A stretch of 64,000 nt of DNA, taken from NCBI GenBank assembly GCA_022575985.1, contig JAKSXM010000177.1:186001-250000 (forward strand), given 5' to 3'. Positions 1 to 11,940 of this stretch are shown here, piece by piece (positions within the stretch are counted from its first letter, which is position 1; every line of letters begins with the position of its first letter). The DNA is from Anagrus nilaparvatae. Taxonomy: Eukaryota > Arthropoda > Insecta > Hymenoptera > Mymaridae. The notes below the pieces were generated by a model. The model was not told the DNA's origin. It did not search any database and saw nothing but the letters and a program-made list of their open reading frames with translations. Position numbers and translations under genes: made by a program.

Positions 1-809
1 ACAAAAAAAAATTGACCGGAACTTGCTTAAACTTAAATAAATTTTAAAATAATCTTAATCTTATCTAATACTTAAAAATTTGAAACAGTGACACTAAAAA
101 CTTAAACTCAGTCATTTTTATGAAAATTAGAAGAGTTTCGCATGTAGCCTTTAGAAAAACGCAAAAAAACGGGTTGATAGATGCCTATGAATGATATTTG
201 AAGGCAGTTCTCGGGGTATAAAAAAAAAAAACTAAACTTTTTCATTATTGGTACGAATAGAAAATTTCCTTGGCCATTCAATGCATCCATCCAAATTTTG
301 TTTGAGTTGAAAAGATTTTTTTTTTCAAATTTAAAAGTTTTGCACTATGAAAAACTTTTAGAAACCTAATAATTAGTATATTATGTGACAAATAAAATTT
401 TACAGCATAAAAAAAATTTCGATACGGCAGGACAATTATAATCTCAAGCCTGCATTAGGACTGAAATAATAATCACGATTGGAAATATAAAGTTTTAACA
501 CTGGTAGAGATAAGAAGACTCTTGAACCCTAAAGCTGTTTTTGAGTCCTTACGACTAGTAACCATTCACATTTCAAAATCATTTTATCAAAAAATTAAAA
601 TGGTCGTTAAAATTTAAAAATTAAAAATTAAAATAATGCGTATCTGCGGCAATTTTGAGTAGCTAAAAATTCTAAAACAAAAATCAGTACACATCCTTTC
701 CAAAACTAACCATGTTACTTACTTACTCAATTCTGCCAATGATGATGATTTTTCTAAAATAAAAATAAATTTAACTATAATTTAATTTAAAATTATTCTA
801 TTATTGTAG

Positions 810-1598
810 AATTTAAACTCAATATTGGCAGAAGTCTTTAAAATTCAAGTTTATGAAGTAAATGAAGTAAATTTTAAAATATCATTGTTAGGTTTGAATG
901 TTGCAAGAAGATTGACAATTGAAGATATTAATGAATTTTATAAATTCAAAGAAGATTTAAACAAAACTTTAGAAAATGTAAGTTAATTAAAAATGACTTA
1001 CCCAAAAAGCGAATAAAAATTATAAAACTGTTGACAATTTTTTAGATCGAAAAAAAATATCAAGAAAGAAAAGACATTTTGAACGATTACAATATCGATG
1101 CACAGAACTGCACGGTTCAACTTAATGATTTAGAATTAATTGTTAATAATACAAAAAATTATACTGATAATTGTATAAAAAAATTTCCAGATTTTTTTCT
1201 AGCATCAGATGAATTAATAAAATTTTACCAAGATTTAATTGTAAAACTAGAAAAATTTAAAATTCAACAAACTGAATCTAAAAAAGAAATATCTGAAGAT
1301 ATTAACTTAAGCAGAGTAATTGTGACTTATTCTAATAAAAATTTATTAAAAAAATTAATAATTTCAAAATCTTTTTTTCTAGGTTGATCCAGAACTATTT
1401 CGTTTTGTGTTTAGAGAAGACTCAATGCTTTTGAGAAGTAAAGAAGAGAAATTTCGTGAAGCAGAAATCAGCATTTACAAATGTACTCGAAAGACTAATA
1501 GAAAGTTTATAAATCCCCAAAAAAATTTTCTTGAATCAATAACAGTTAAAGAAAAACTACTTTATAATTGTATGGATGAATTATTAAATAATAAATAA
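810..1598 (+). CDS. Secreted protein family, copy A (exons 2-4, 5'-partial)
   Basis: Function unknown. Three exons are visible: 810-977 (56 codons), 1046-1315 (90 codons) and 1383-1598 (71 codons plus TAA). All junctions are phase 0 and the introns are 67-68 bp. The exon 1 that copies B and C carry is missing; it should lie before the window, because bases 1-170 match copy B intron 1 at about 5469-5640. The mature part is rich in Lys, Glu, Leu and Asn and looks helical. It has four cysteines (two in exon 3, two in exon 4) and three N-glycosylation sequons clustered in exon 3 (NCT, NNT, NYT). Exons 3 and 4 are nearly identical to copy B. Exon 2 carries three extra codons (56 against 53). The intron 3 donor is GTAATT where the other copies have GTAAGT, so splicing may be weaker. 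No frame break is seen. Confidence 0.8.
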
Positions 1599-1641
1599 CA
1601 TTAAGATTTACGATTGATAATGAATAACAAAGTTAAAATTA

Positions 1642-1647
1642 AATAAA
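1642..1647 (+). promoter_or_regulatory. Poly(A) signal of copy A
   Basis: AATAAA lies 44 bp after the copy A stop codon. The same hexamer at the same distance follows copy B (7264-7269), which supports a conserved 3' end. Confidence 0.5.
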
Positions 1648-3221
1648 ATGCATAAGAGAATTAATTGATAAATTGTCATAAAATTCAATGTAAAAAATGA
1701 AAGAATATCAAACAAATAAATTTTTATATTGCGTTAAATTTAATCTTAAATCCTGTAAATAGCTTTCTAATTTATTTTTAACGAGTTTTGAGAAGTTTGA
1801 ACAATAAAAAATATAAAAAATAAAACTAGTAAAATTAGAACAATTAAAAATACCCTGCCAACTAACTGGCACTAAGGTTCCTCAAACAATGAGCTTAATA
1901 CTTCAATATGCCACAGATATCACCGATTTAGAAGCTTGCAATCATGCGTATAATTCTTTTAACTTTTAAAAGTTTTTTTTGTTGATCAAAAATTTTGGAA
2001 AAATTTTTCAACAAATTTATTATCAGATTCGAGATATCAATTAAAAACCATATTTTCAAATATAAGTACTTTCATGGAACTGAATGAATTATTACATCCA
2101 AAAACAAAAAAAAATATTGCAGTTTTTAAAATTTTTTTGTTTTTTTAATTTTGAGAAAAAAATTTTGAAAAAATTCCGTTTCAGATCCAAAAAATTATTA
2201 TAAACGTGGTTCCTAAAACTATAGTATACTCCCGTAGAAATAAATTAAGTACTACGTGCAAAGAGAAAAAAAATAGAAAAAAAATTTGGTGTTAATTGTA
2301 TTTTTTTCTGACGAAAATTTTATGAAAAAAATTTTCAAAAAATGAATTATCAGATTCGAGGTATCGAGTAAAAATCGTTCTTTCAAATATAAGTACTTTC
2401 ATGGAAATAAAAGTGAAATTTCACCGGTTACATACACACACGCACAAGTTGACAAGTGACTTTAACACTAAAAAATTATGACCAATAAGAAGTGTATTTG
2501 TTAACTAACTAATTAACAAGCAATATTACCAAAAAACTCTATTTTAAAGCCTTGTGCACAGTCTTTCAGCTGGAATAAATGGAGGTTATCGGGGCTTTTT
2601 TCAACATATTAATTAAACTTATTTGTAATTTGGTTTTCTAAAGGTAGCGGTCTCTTGTTAGCGAAAGCAAACTAAAGACACCGAAATATCTGCTCCCTTT
2701 TTGCAACTTTGTTAACTTTTTGCATACGGGAATTTAAGCAAAATTTTTTCTTGCAAAATCTTTGTTATTACACGGTCTTTCGGTACTGGACATGGTATTT
2801 TTAAGGCCATATGACAAAATTAAACTCTTAGGTTGGTATCAATGGGACGCGTTTGAAGATGTTTATTGAAGACTCGCCTTTTTCAGAATTCAACAAAAAA
2901 ATTGACTCAACTATTCCTCCGTTTTTTTTATTTACTAAATAAATATGTTAAAAAAAGCCATTTTTAATACCACAAAAGTTATGAAAAGACTGAAAAATAA
3001 AATGTAATACATTTTTAACACGGAAGATGTTCATTAGATGGGTTATAAAAAAAGTCCTGCTTGCTATGGGGTTGGAAAAAAAGTGAAGAGATCCAGAGCG
3101 GATGTATTGTTTGTTTATTAGTTAACCAATCGCAGATAAGATTACAAGCATCAGTAAATTGCGATGCACCTAAAAAGAAAATTTACGTCCCGCTCGAGAT
3201 CTCCGTGTATTGACGTTTTTA

Positions 3222-3400
3222 GCGGGGGGGGGGGGGTGCATTGACTTAAAATATTTTTGATTTAGGGAATTAGAATAATTTTGGGGAGTCAGGGCCTGAT
3301 CAGGCCTTGATACGATCCAGAACTTAGAATACTTTAGGTTTATGCACTTGGGGATAATTTATTTTTCGGAATTTATTGTAATTTTGATTTTAGGTCTTAA
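3222..3400 (+). repeat. G-run / 'GGGACTTAGAATAAT' dispersed repeat, partial copy
   Basis: A run of G followed by repeated phrases of the type GACTT-AGAATA-TTTAGG. It belongs to the family with fuller copies at 26613-26930, 34212-34662, 37522-37988 and 48680-48830. Confidence 0.5.
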
Positions 3401-4372
3401 TATAATAATTAGGGAGTATGCGTTAAAGCTGTTATAAGTAAAAATGTTGCATAATCGCTGGTTATTTTTTTTATTTTTTGTTGAATTCAGGGGTAGTTTT
3501 ATCCATTTTTCCCCCGTAGAGGAGTCAGTAAATTAAGCCCCACTTATTATGCTATATGTTTAAACAATTGTCTGTGTAAATTATAATAAAAGTAATAAAA
3601 CGTTGCGTTTAATGGCTGTGTTTCATTCCGTCGCGTCGCGTCGTTTTTTAAAATATTTACTCCTCTGCTTGGCAAGAGTATTGAATGCATAGGACCGTTA
3701 TTAAAATGATCTCTTCCTTAAAAATATAAAATACCTGTTTTTTATGTAATAAGAAGTAATGAAAAAAACCCAGAATAAAAATTTATTTTTATATGCATTT
3801 TCCCTTACACTGACAGTAGTACGAGCAAGCAGTTATCTGTTTTGGTAAAGTCTCTTGCCCAATTAATTATGGAAATAATTTCACTTTAATTTTAAGATCT
3901 ATTCTATCACAGCAGAAGAGAGATTTTTACCGTAGGGAATATTGTCAGGGAAAATAGTTAATATTAATTTAATTTTTATATATTTACTTATTGAAACTCA
4001 AAATAAATTAATTTTGTGAGTATGGAAAGAGCAAATATTTAAAACAAATGATCATAACCTACTTTTTTAATTCTATGAAGTAACAAATATTTATAAATTT
4101 TTTTAATATTTAAAATTTAATTTTAAGTGAAATTGGTATTTTTTTATTCATAAAGTTATTTTTTAACTAATTTAACAGAATTGCTTTTTTAAAATATTTA
4201 TTAAAATATTATTTATTTACAGGAAATAATAAAATATTAAAAAAATAAAGATTCCCAATTTTTTGGGGAAATATCTTCTACGAATTAAAAATGATTCTCT
4301 CTTAAATTATAAAGATTGCTTTTTCCTTCATCAAGGCAGCACCACCAACCCTTACTATTGTCAGTGTATTCC

Positions 4373-4380
4373 TATATAAA
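4373..4380 (+). promoter_or_regulatory. Possible TATA box of copy B
   Basis: TATATAAA sits about 200 bp before the copy B start codon. Copy C has TATAAAA at the matching position (14967-14974). Between this point and the ATG the two copies stay very similar, which suits a 5' UTR. AT-rich background makes chance matches common. Confidence 0.35.
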
Positions 4381-4576
4381 CTAATAAAAAAAAAAAATAA
4401 GCAAAAAAAAGATTACAAGCTGTATCAAAAGAAGATTCTTACAACCATCAGTTTCTTTCCATATTTTTTCAAATTAAGATCTCTTAAAAATTCACAATTT
4501 AAAATATTTAAATTTCATAAAAAGTAATTTACTTAATTTTTAGGAATTTGGTTATTCAATTACAACTTAGAAAATA

Positions 4577-7220
4577 ATGCGGTTCATACTTTTTTTGGCT
4601 GCTGCCGTAATATGCGTAAGTAAGCTCGTATTTTATTTACGATTTTTTTTGCAACCTTCAAAAAATATTTTCAAAATGTCTTTTAAATACAACTTAATAA
4701 ACTCTTATAAATGGTTTTAAGAACGAACGAAAAACAATTTTTTGTCTTATTACTTTTTAAAAAACAATTTAACGAATCCAAAATACGAGGATCGTGAATT
4801 GGTTACAAACGAGGAAAAAAATTAAGATTAGGCATGGAATAATTTTGATTTATGAGTTTAAAATAATCCGGGTTTGGGGAGTTCAAATAATTTGAACTTA
4901 GGGACTTTGAATAATCTAGCTAGGCACAAGTACTGATTGTTAAAATAATATTATTTTTAGTAATAGGCGCAGGATGTTTAATGGGGGGTGAGTTTAGTCG
5001 GTAAAAATGTTAAGCATGAAGTCCGACATAATCTAGGGCCCGGTCCTAGATATGCGTAACGTATTCTCACCCAGGCATATGTAAAACTTACATACGCCAG
5101 TCGTGCTCGCATGCAAAAAAAAAATATTATTTTACGGAATAATGTGGTTTTAGAAGGTAATTTGGTAAGCTTTTGAAACTTAAACAAATTTTGATTTTTA
5201 AATAAACTGATTTCAAAATTTTTAGATCCCGATCTCGAATAATTAACCCTAATAGCGAAAAAATGTATTTATCGATTGATTTTAATAAATTTGCATAAAA
5301 AGTGAAAAATATATTGAAATATATATTGATTTTGAAGGTTATTTTAACATATTTAATAAGAAACTTTTTGAACTATCCTTAAAATGATAGGCAAACCAGT
5401 CTTAAAAACAATTTAATTATCGTGCTGAGAAAAATCAGAAAATTTTCCCATGAAACATATATCAAAGTAACAAAAAAAATTGACCTGAAATTGCTTATGC
5501 TTAAATAAATTTTAAAATAATCTTAATCTTATCTAATACTTAAAAAGTTGGAAACAGTGATACTAAAAACTTAAACTCAGTCATTTTTATGAAAATTAGA
5601 TAAGTGCTGCATGTAACATTTAGAAAAACGCAAAAAAAATGGGTCGATAGATTTTATTCAGCGACCCCAAAAACATATGATCTAACAATTTAAAACAGTT
5701 TAAATAAATTTTTATGAAATACGTCAAAATAATAATCAAAATCCACCGAAAAATAAGGGTTTTGAGTATTAGGAATAGAGATTCGGGATTGGAACCAAAA
5801 AATTTGAAATTATTGCAACGAAAAAGTTATCTGTCATATGGGTAGATATTCTTCACTTTGGTTCTTCAAATCGGTTCCAAAATAATTTTTCCTCAAAGTA
5901 CTAGCGAAAAAGCCAGCTTTGTAGTGTGGCAGTATAAACTCTATGTGTTTGCTTTCAAAATTAATAAAAGTTGAGTGCGTTTGTTATCCTATCCGAATGG
6001 GTGACCGTCTTGGACGTTCGTGTAGAGTTTGAACTGACGCTATACGCCGTCTGATCAGGATCGTGTTTTCGACATAGTGTTTAAAAGAAAAATCGAACTT
6101 TATGTAGAAAATGTGTATCCGGGCTGTTCTTGGCATAGTTTTTCTGCAGTTTTCCTATGTCTCAAGAATTGTTTATGAATAATTAATTATTGGTTGACGA
6201 TGTTCGGGTGAATACGAGTTCAGTTTAACATCTAAAAAGTCGACGTTAAAATTTAAAAATTAAAAATTAAAATAATGCGTATCTGCGGCAATTTTGAGTA
6301 TCTAAAAATTCTAAAACAAAAATCAGTACACATCCTTTCCAAAACCAACCATGTTACTTACACCTCTACCATTGATGATGATTTTTCTAAAATAAAAATA
6401 AATTTAACTATAACTTAATTTAAAATTATTCTATTATTGTAGAATTTAAACTCAATATTGGCAGAAGTCTTTAAATTTCAAGAATATGAAGTAAATTTTA
6501 AAATATCATTGTTAGGTTTGGATGTTGCAAAAAGATTGACAACTGCAGATATTAATGAATTTTATAAATTCAAAGAAGTTTTTACCAAAATTTTAAAAAA
6601 TGTAAGTTAAAAATTAATTACCCAAAACACTAATAAAAATTATAAAACTATACCGCCAATTTTTTAGATCGAAAAAAAATATCAAGAAAGAAAAGACATT
6701 TTGAACGATTACAATATCGATACACAGAACTGCACGGTTCAACTTAATGATTTAGAATTAATTGTTAATAATACAAAAAATTATACTGATAATTGTATAA
6801 AAAAATTTCCAGATTTTTTTCTAGCATCAGATGAATTAATAAACTTTTACAAAGATTTAATCGTAAAATTAGAAAAACTTAAAATTCTACAAGCTGAATC
6901 TAAAAAAGAATTATCTGAAGATATTAACTTAAGCAGAGTAAGTATGACTTATTCTAATAAAAATTTATTAAAAAAATTAATAATTTCAAAATCTTTTTTT
7001 CTAGGTTGATCCAGAACTATTTCGTTTTGTGTTTAGAGAAGACTCAATGCTTTTGAGAAGTAAAGAAGAGAAATTTCGTGAAGCAGAAATCAGCATTTAC
7101 AAATGTACTCGAAAGACTAATAGAAAGTTTATAAATCCCCAAAAAAATTTTCTTGAATCAATAACAGTTAAAGAAAAACTACTTTCTAATTGTATGGATG
7201 AATTATTAAATAATAAATAA
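4577..7220 (+). CDS. Secreted protein family, copy B (complete, 4 exons, 227 aa)
   Basis: Function unknown; this is the only complete open copy in the array. Exons: 4577-4615 (13 codons), 6443-6601 (53 codons), 6668-6937 (90 codons) and 7005-7220 (71 codons plus TAA). Every intron is phase 0 with GTAAGT donors and TAG acceptors; lengths are 1827, 66 and 67 bp. Exon 1 encodes MRFILFLAAAVIC, the hydrophobic core of a signal peptide. Cleavage probably falls a few residues into exon 2, near ILA|EV. The mature chain of about 207 residues looks alpha-helical, with four Cys (two in exon 3, two in exon 4) that could pair, and three N-glycosylation sequons in exon 3. The start was fixed by the identical exon in copy C and by in-phase splicing. 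An AATAAA follows at 7264. Secretion is inferred; I do not recognise the family. A lineage-restricted venom, salivary or other secreted protein is possible but untested. Confidence 0.85.
4616..6442 (+). other. Long intron 1 of copy B
   Basis: This intron separates the signal-peptide exon from the body exons. Its 5' part (to about 5640) matches copy C intron 1, and 5469-5640 matches the window start upstream of copy A. The part 5650-6235 is specific to B. It contains phrases such as CGAATGGGTGACCG that recall a 5S-rRNA internal promoter, possibly a SINE fragment. Confidence 0.6.
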
Positions 7221-7263
7221 TATCAAGATTTACGAATGATAATGAATAATAAATTTAAAATTA

Positions 7264-7269
7264 AATAAA
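7264..7269 (+). promoter_or_regulatory. Poly(A) signal of copy B
   Basis: AATAAA 44 bp after the stop codon, conserved in position with copy A. Confidence 0.5.
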
Positions 7270-8765
7270 ATATATAACACAATTTGATAAATTGTCATAA
7301 AATTCAATGTAAAAAATGAGAGAATATCAAACAAATTAATATTTATATTACGTAAAATTTAAACTTAAATCCTATAAATAACTACCTTCCTAATTTATTT
7401 TTAACGAATTTTGAGAAATTAGAACAATAAAATAAAATAAATAAAACAAAATAAAACATGAATTAAAAATAACTCATCTTTGTATTACTGACTTTAGTTT
7501 GAGCACCGTGGTTTTTGTTCCATAATCTAAGGGTAAAAAAAAACTAAAAATTTTCAAAATTTTAAAAAGGGAAAAAATAAGTTTCCTATTTCAAATTGAC
7601 CCACCAAATTTGAATTTTGTAATCGCGTAGTTATCAAATTAATAGTAAATAAATGTTATTTTGCATTCAACTCAGTCCATTTTTTGTAAAATTATAACAA
7701 ATAAGTGGTAATTTTTAAGGTGAAATCAACTAGGGTTTCATATTCAGCATTTCAAAAAAAAAAAACAATGTCAGGCCCACTATTAAAATTAGATATTAGA
7801 AAAATTATCACCACGCATATACATTTCACCGATTTTCCACTTAAATACACAGAAATTCTTTTTGGCTTTCTGATCACTTGTATAGTGCGTCAAAGCTCCA
7901 AATCCATAGCTTGCTTCACTACAAATTTTTCGGGGCGTATAGCCCTAAATTTGAGAACTCTATAACACGAAATTAGGTTCACGATTAATTGTTAATATTT
8001 ATTTTGAAAATTTTTTTGAATTTTAGGTTATAAAAAACTCGATAAAAAAAGTAAAAACAAAAGCAAATAATTATTTAAGGCAAATAGACATTTATTTTGG
8101 GCCACTATTCCCCAAAATTCGGCTTTAAAATCAACAAATAATCAGTAAAGTAACGACTTAATACATTTGGTCAGAAAACCAAAAAGATTTTCAGTGATAA
8201 TTTGTAAACAATTAAATGTATTGTTTAAATTGCTAATCTGATGCCTTCAAAAATATATTTGGCATGTCAAATAATATAATAATTTTTTGTTAATTTTTAA
8301 AACTTTAAAGTTTTTGTCTTCAGCCCTTAAATTATGGCCAATTTTGTAATAATTTGTTGATAACAACTAATCTGCCTCTTGCAGATAAAAAAGGACCCTT
8401 GATTCTATTACATGAGTCTAAGAAACATAAATGTCATCCACTCTTAACTGCGCAGGATTTAGATGCAACAACTGTCCTCATAGGTTTAATAATTTAAAAG
8501 GTTCAATAATTTTGAAAACTGTAAAATTTTCTGAATAGTCTCAACTTATAGACAATAATTCTACGTGCAATAAATTTTTGATTCTTTTGTAAATATTTAT
8601 TGCACTTAGAATCTTATGTAACTAGGACTGTGGGCAACAGGTAAAAATATTCAAAAGATGCATAAAATTATAGCATCGCAGATGTTCGCTAAAAACTTTT
8701 TTTTTATCTTTCGAAAACAAATTTTTTTTTTAAATTACGGGTAAATTTTTAATAATTATTACCTA

Positions 8766-9677
8766 CACACCAAACCTAAAAGAATTTTTTGTTACCCAAA
8801 AAAGATTGAATGTTTATTTAATTTTTTTAAAAGGAATTATTTTGAGTTTAATTCTTTTAAAACATATGATTTTCATTTTAATTCTTTTCGGAATTTATTT
8901 TGACAACAAAACCTCAAAAAGAATTTCTTTTAAAAAAATAACTTTTAAAAGGTTTAGTCGGAATTAAAATTGAAAGAAAATCATTTAGAAATTAATTTAT
9001 TTATAACCAATTTAAAATAGGTTATAAACAACGAGTTTTTATTTGAATTATAATTATTGCTTAAATGCTAGCAAAAAAAGAAGTTTTGGATCTTAATTAA
9101 TATAATTGTTATTAAAATAACGTATTTAGTGGACGTTTTAGTTTAATTTTTTAAGAATGAATTTTTAAAGTTAATAAATCATTTTGAATATTAAAAACTA
9201 AAAGTAATATGCTTACCAAACTGGGTATTAATATTTCCCAAACTACATCTCCCAAAAGTCAATGCCATAACATTTTTTATTTTAATTAATTTTTTTTAGA
9301 AACACAACGTCCGCTAAATACGTTATTTTAATAACAATTATATTAATTAAGATCTAAAACTTCTTTTTTTGCTAGCATTTAAGCAATAATTATAATTCAA
9401 ATAAAAACTCGTTGTTTATAACCTATTTTAAATTGGTTATAAATAAATTAATTTCTAAATGATTTTCTTTCAATTTTAATTCCGACTAAACCTTTTGGAA
9501 GTTATTTTTTTAAAAGAAATTCTTTTTGAGGTTTTGTTGTCAAAATAAATTCCGAAAAGAATTAAAATGAAAATCAAATGTTTTAAAAGAATTAAACTAA
9601 AAATAATTTCTTTTAAAAAAATTAAATAAACATTCAATCTTTTTTGGGTAACAAAAAATTCTTTTAGGTTTGGTGTA
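8766..9677. mobile_element. Fold-back transposon with about 375-bp terminal inverted repeats
   Basis: The left arm (8766-9139) starts CACACCAAACCTAAAAG. It pairs with the right arm (9307-9677), which ends CTTTTAGGTTTGGTGT. The spacer of about 167 bp has no ORF. The matching region after copy C (about 19050) runs through without it, so this is an insertion. I could not settle the target duplication. It is non-autonomous. Confidence 0.85.
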
Positions 9678-10083
9678 TACTTTTTAAATTAAATATTATA
9701 GTAATATTTATATTTTTTCATTAAAAAAAAATCCAATAATTTTTATAAAAGTTTTACAAAGAAAAAAAGCACACCTAACGGGCAAGGAACATTTTTGCTT
9801 TTAAAATTTTTAAATATTATGCCACTCCCGTGTAGCTAAATTACAAAAAGTTTTTAGATGCCCAAATTATTTTAAGCCCATTGAATTCCACGAAATTTAT
9901 GATTTTATTTCAACAAAATTTAAAAATAATCTTAAAAAAGCTCAAGTTTCCTAAATTGTAATTTTATTTAGTTACTTTAAATTCTCATCTAAATAAAGTT
10001 GATCCATGCATATATAACAGTAAATTCGATAACTGAGGATTTTTTTGACATTTCACATAAGAAAAACACGGCTGTATTATTAA

Positions 10084-10328
10084 CCCTCCGTGTGTCCACT
10101 TATTTTTTACCTACGCGCTGTGTCCACTATGACGATTTCGGTGAGTCATTTTTTAAGTACTAAAAAAATAATTTTTGCAAAAATTTTTTTTTTTTAGGTT
10201 TTAGATAAACATTTCAACTTTAAGAAAAAAATGTCAGCTCAATTTTGCGCAAAAAAATCGGGAACAGTCGTAAACGGGAATTTTTAGAAAAAGTAGGTTG
10301 ACGAAATCGTCATAGTGGACACCAAGGG
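10084..10328. mobile_element. TTAA-target MITE (piggyBac-like)
   Basis: TTAA duplications flank it (10080-10083 and 10329-10332). The ends are CCCTCCGTGTGTCCAC and GTGGACACCAAGGG. A second inner inverted pair around GTCCACTATGACGATTTCG is present. At the equivalent place after copy C (about 19400) a single TTAA is uninterrupted, which gives the empty site. TTAA duplication is the hallmark of the piggyBac superfamily. Confidence 0.85.
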
Positions 10329-10555
10329 TTAAAATTTTTATCAATAATCATCAGTTATTGAATAACCTCAAAAAAAACAGAAAATTAAATAAAGAATACT
10401 TTGTTATCTTGAAAAAAAAATTTCTCATTACTTTTTCATATTTAAATCACATTAAAAACATTTATTTTATAATTACAAATGCAATCATATTTTTAAATAA
10501 AAAGATTCACATATCAAAATCACATCACAAACCATCCTGAAAATAGTAAATGTTT

Positions 10556-11118
10556 AAAAAGAGTAAGTATAACTTATTCTAATAAAAATTCATTACAAAA
10601 ATTAATAATTTAAAAATTTTTTTTCCAAGTTGATTATCTAATACTATTTCGTTCTCTGATTACAGAGCTTTGAAAAATTAAGTGAAATAAAAATGAGTAT
10701 GGCTAAATGTAATCCTAATACTAATAAAGAATTTCTTGAATCAGTATCAATTATTATTATTATTATTATTATTATCTCTTTATTTGCCATCAAAAAAAAT
10801 TATACAAAGTCAAAATACAATAAAAAATAAAATAGAAAATTTAACAATGTATTATTAGTAAATAAAAGTCAAAAGTAAATAAGAGTCAATAAGTATAATC
10901 AAGTCAATCAATACATCAGTCAATATAATTAGTGGGATAAATTATTTAATTAGATTGATTAATAAAATCAAATAGATAACTCGCCCTGCTGCTAAACAGC
11001 TACTTGTAGTCATTTTTGAGCGCAAGTAAAGTTTGATACTCTTCTTAAAGCGTGAGTACAATCAATTGAGGAAGAACGTTTTTCTGATTGTATGGATTAT
11101 TTATTAAATAATAAATAA
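10556..11118 (+). pseudogene. Secreted protein family, copy D (exon-4 remnant, interrupted)
   Basis: The remnant begins at the intron 3 donor (GAGTAAGT), so exons 1-3 are absent. Exon 4 is recognisable at about 10631-10752 and resumes at 11068-11118. It ends with the family's C-terminal codons (LLNNK-type) and TAA. The intron acceptor has changed from TAG to AAG, and a small deletion shifts the frame early in the exon. A 308-bp retroposon splits it, with ATCAATT duplicated on both sides. Removing the insert by eye restores same-length alignment with exon 4 of copies A-C. It cannot encode a product. Confidence 0.85.
10753..11060 (-). mobile_element. 5'-truncated non-LTR retroposon with (AAT)n tail
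   Basis: On the minus strand the element ends ...AATAAAGAGATAATAATAAT, a usual LINE or SINE 3' end. It sits inside copy D exon 4, flanked by the 7-bp duplication ATCAATT (10746-10752 and 11061-11067). No ORF is left in it. Confidence 0.75.
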
Positions 11119-11499
11119 CATCAAGATTTACCAGTGATAGTGAATTATAAATTAGAAATTAATTAAAAAGTATGGGAGAATTTGTTAGCTCGTGAAAAAA
11201 TTCAATGCTGATTCAACGTGTAAAATGAGAAAATATCAAACGAATAAATTTTTATATTGCGTTAAATTTAAACTTAAATCCTGTAAATACCTTCCTAATT
11301 TATTTTTAACGAGTTTTGAGAGGTTGTAACAATAAAAAATAAAAAAAATAAGACAAGTAAAATTAGAACAATTAAAAATACCCTGCCAACTAACTGGCAC
11401 TAAGGTTCCTCAAACAATGAGCTTAATACTTCAATATGCCACAGATATCACCAATTTAGAAGCTTACAATCATGCATAAAATTCTTTTAACTTTTAAAA

Positions 11500-11940
11500 G
11501 TTTTTTTTATTGATCAAAAATTTTGGAATAATTTTTCAACAAATTTATTATCAGATTCGAGATATCGAGTAAAAACCATATTTTCAAATATAAGTACTTT
11601 CATGGAATTAAATGAAGTATTACACCAAAACAAAAAAAAAATTATTGCAGTTTTTTTAATATTTTTGTTTTTTTAATTTTGAGAAAAAAATTTTGAAAAA
11701 ATTCCGTTTCAGATCCAAAAAATTACTATAAACGTGGTTCCTAAAACTATAGTACTCCCATAGAAATAAATTAAGTACTACGTCCAAAGAGAAAAAAAAT
11801 TTAAAATTTTTTGTATTTTTTTCTGACAAAAATTTTATGAAAAAAATTTTCAAAAAATGAATTATCAGATTCGAGATATCGAGTAAAAATCGTACTTTCA
11901 AATATAAGTACTTTCATGGAAATAAAAGTGAAATTTTACC
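11500..11940 (-). repeat. Dispersed repeat 'ACTTTCATGGAAxTAAA', copy in unit 2
   Basis: It matches 1960-2440 in unit 1 and, in opposite orientation, 22780-23150 and 42880-43240. It is made of two or three degenerate sub-units, each carrying a form of AAGTACTTTCATGGAA or its complement. Confidence 0.6.

Larger units (their letters stand above)
1599..4576 (+). repeat. Spacer between copies A and B
   Basis: No gene seen. It begins with the 3' flank of copy A. It then holds a dispersed repeat whose recurring phrase is ACTTTCATGGAA (about 1960-2440) and a run of distinctive low-copy sequence (2440-3200). A G-run with GACTTAGAATA-type phrases follows (3228-3400), and then the AT-rich 5' region of copy B. 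Most of it recurs at 11.1-15.15 kb, between copies D and C. Confidence 0.7.
7221..10557 (+). repeat. 3' flank of copy B, with two transposon insertions
   Basis: No gene seen. This stretch is duplicated downstream of copy C (about 17981-19590). Two insertions are present here and absent there: a long fold-back element (8766-9677) and a short TTAA element (10084-10328). Similarity to the copy C flank stops at about 10519. Confidence 0.7.

Noticed and set aside
4978..5187. Minus-strand ORF in copy B intron 1
   Set aside because: It lies opposite an intron whose paralogue in copy C carries a deletion across it.
7705..7965. 86-codon ORF after copy B
   Set aside because: It lies in the 3' flank; the duplicated flank after copy C does not keep the frame.
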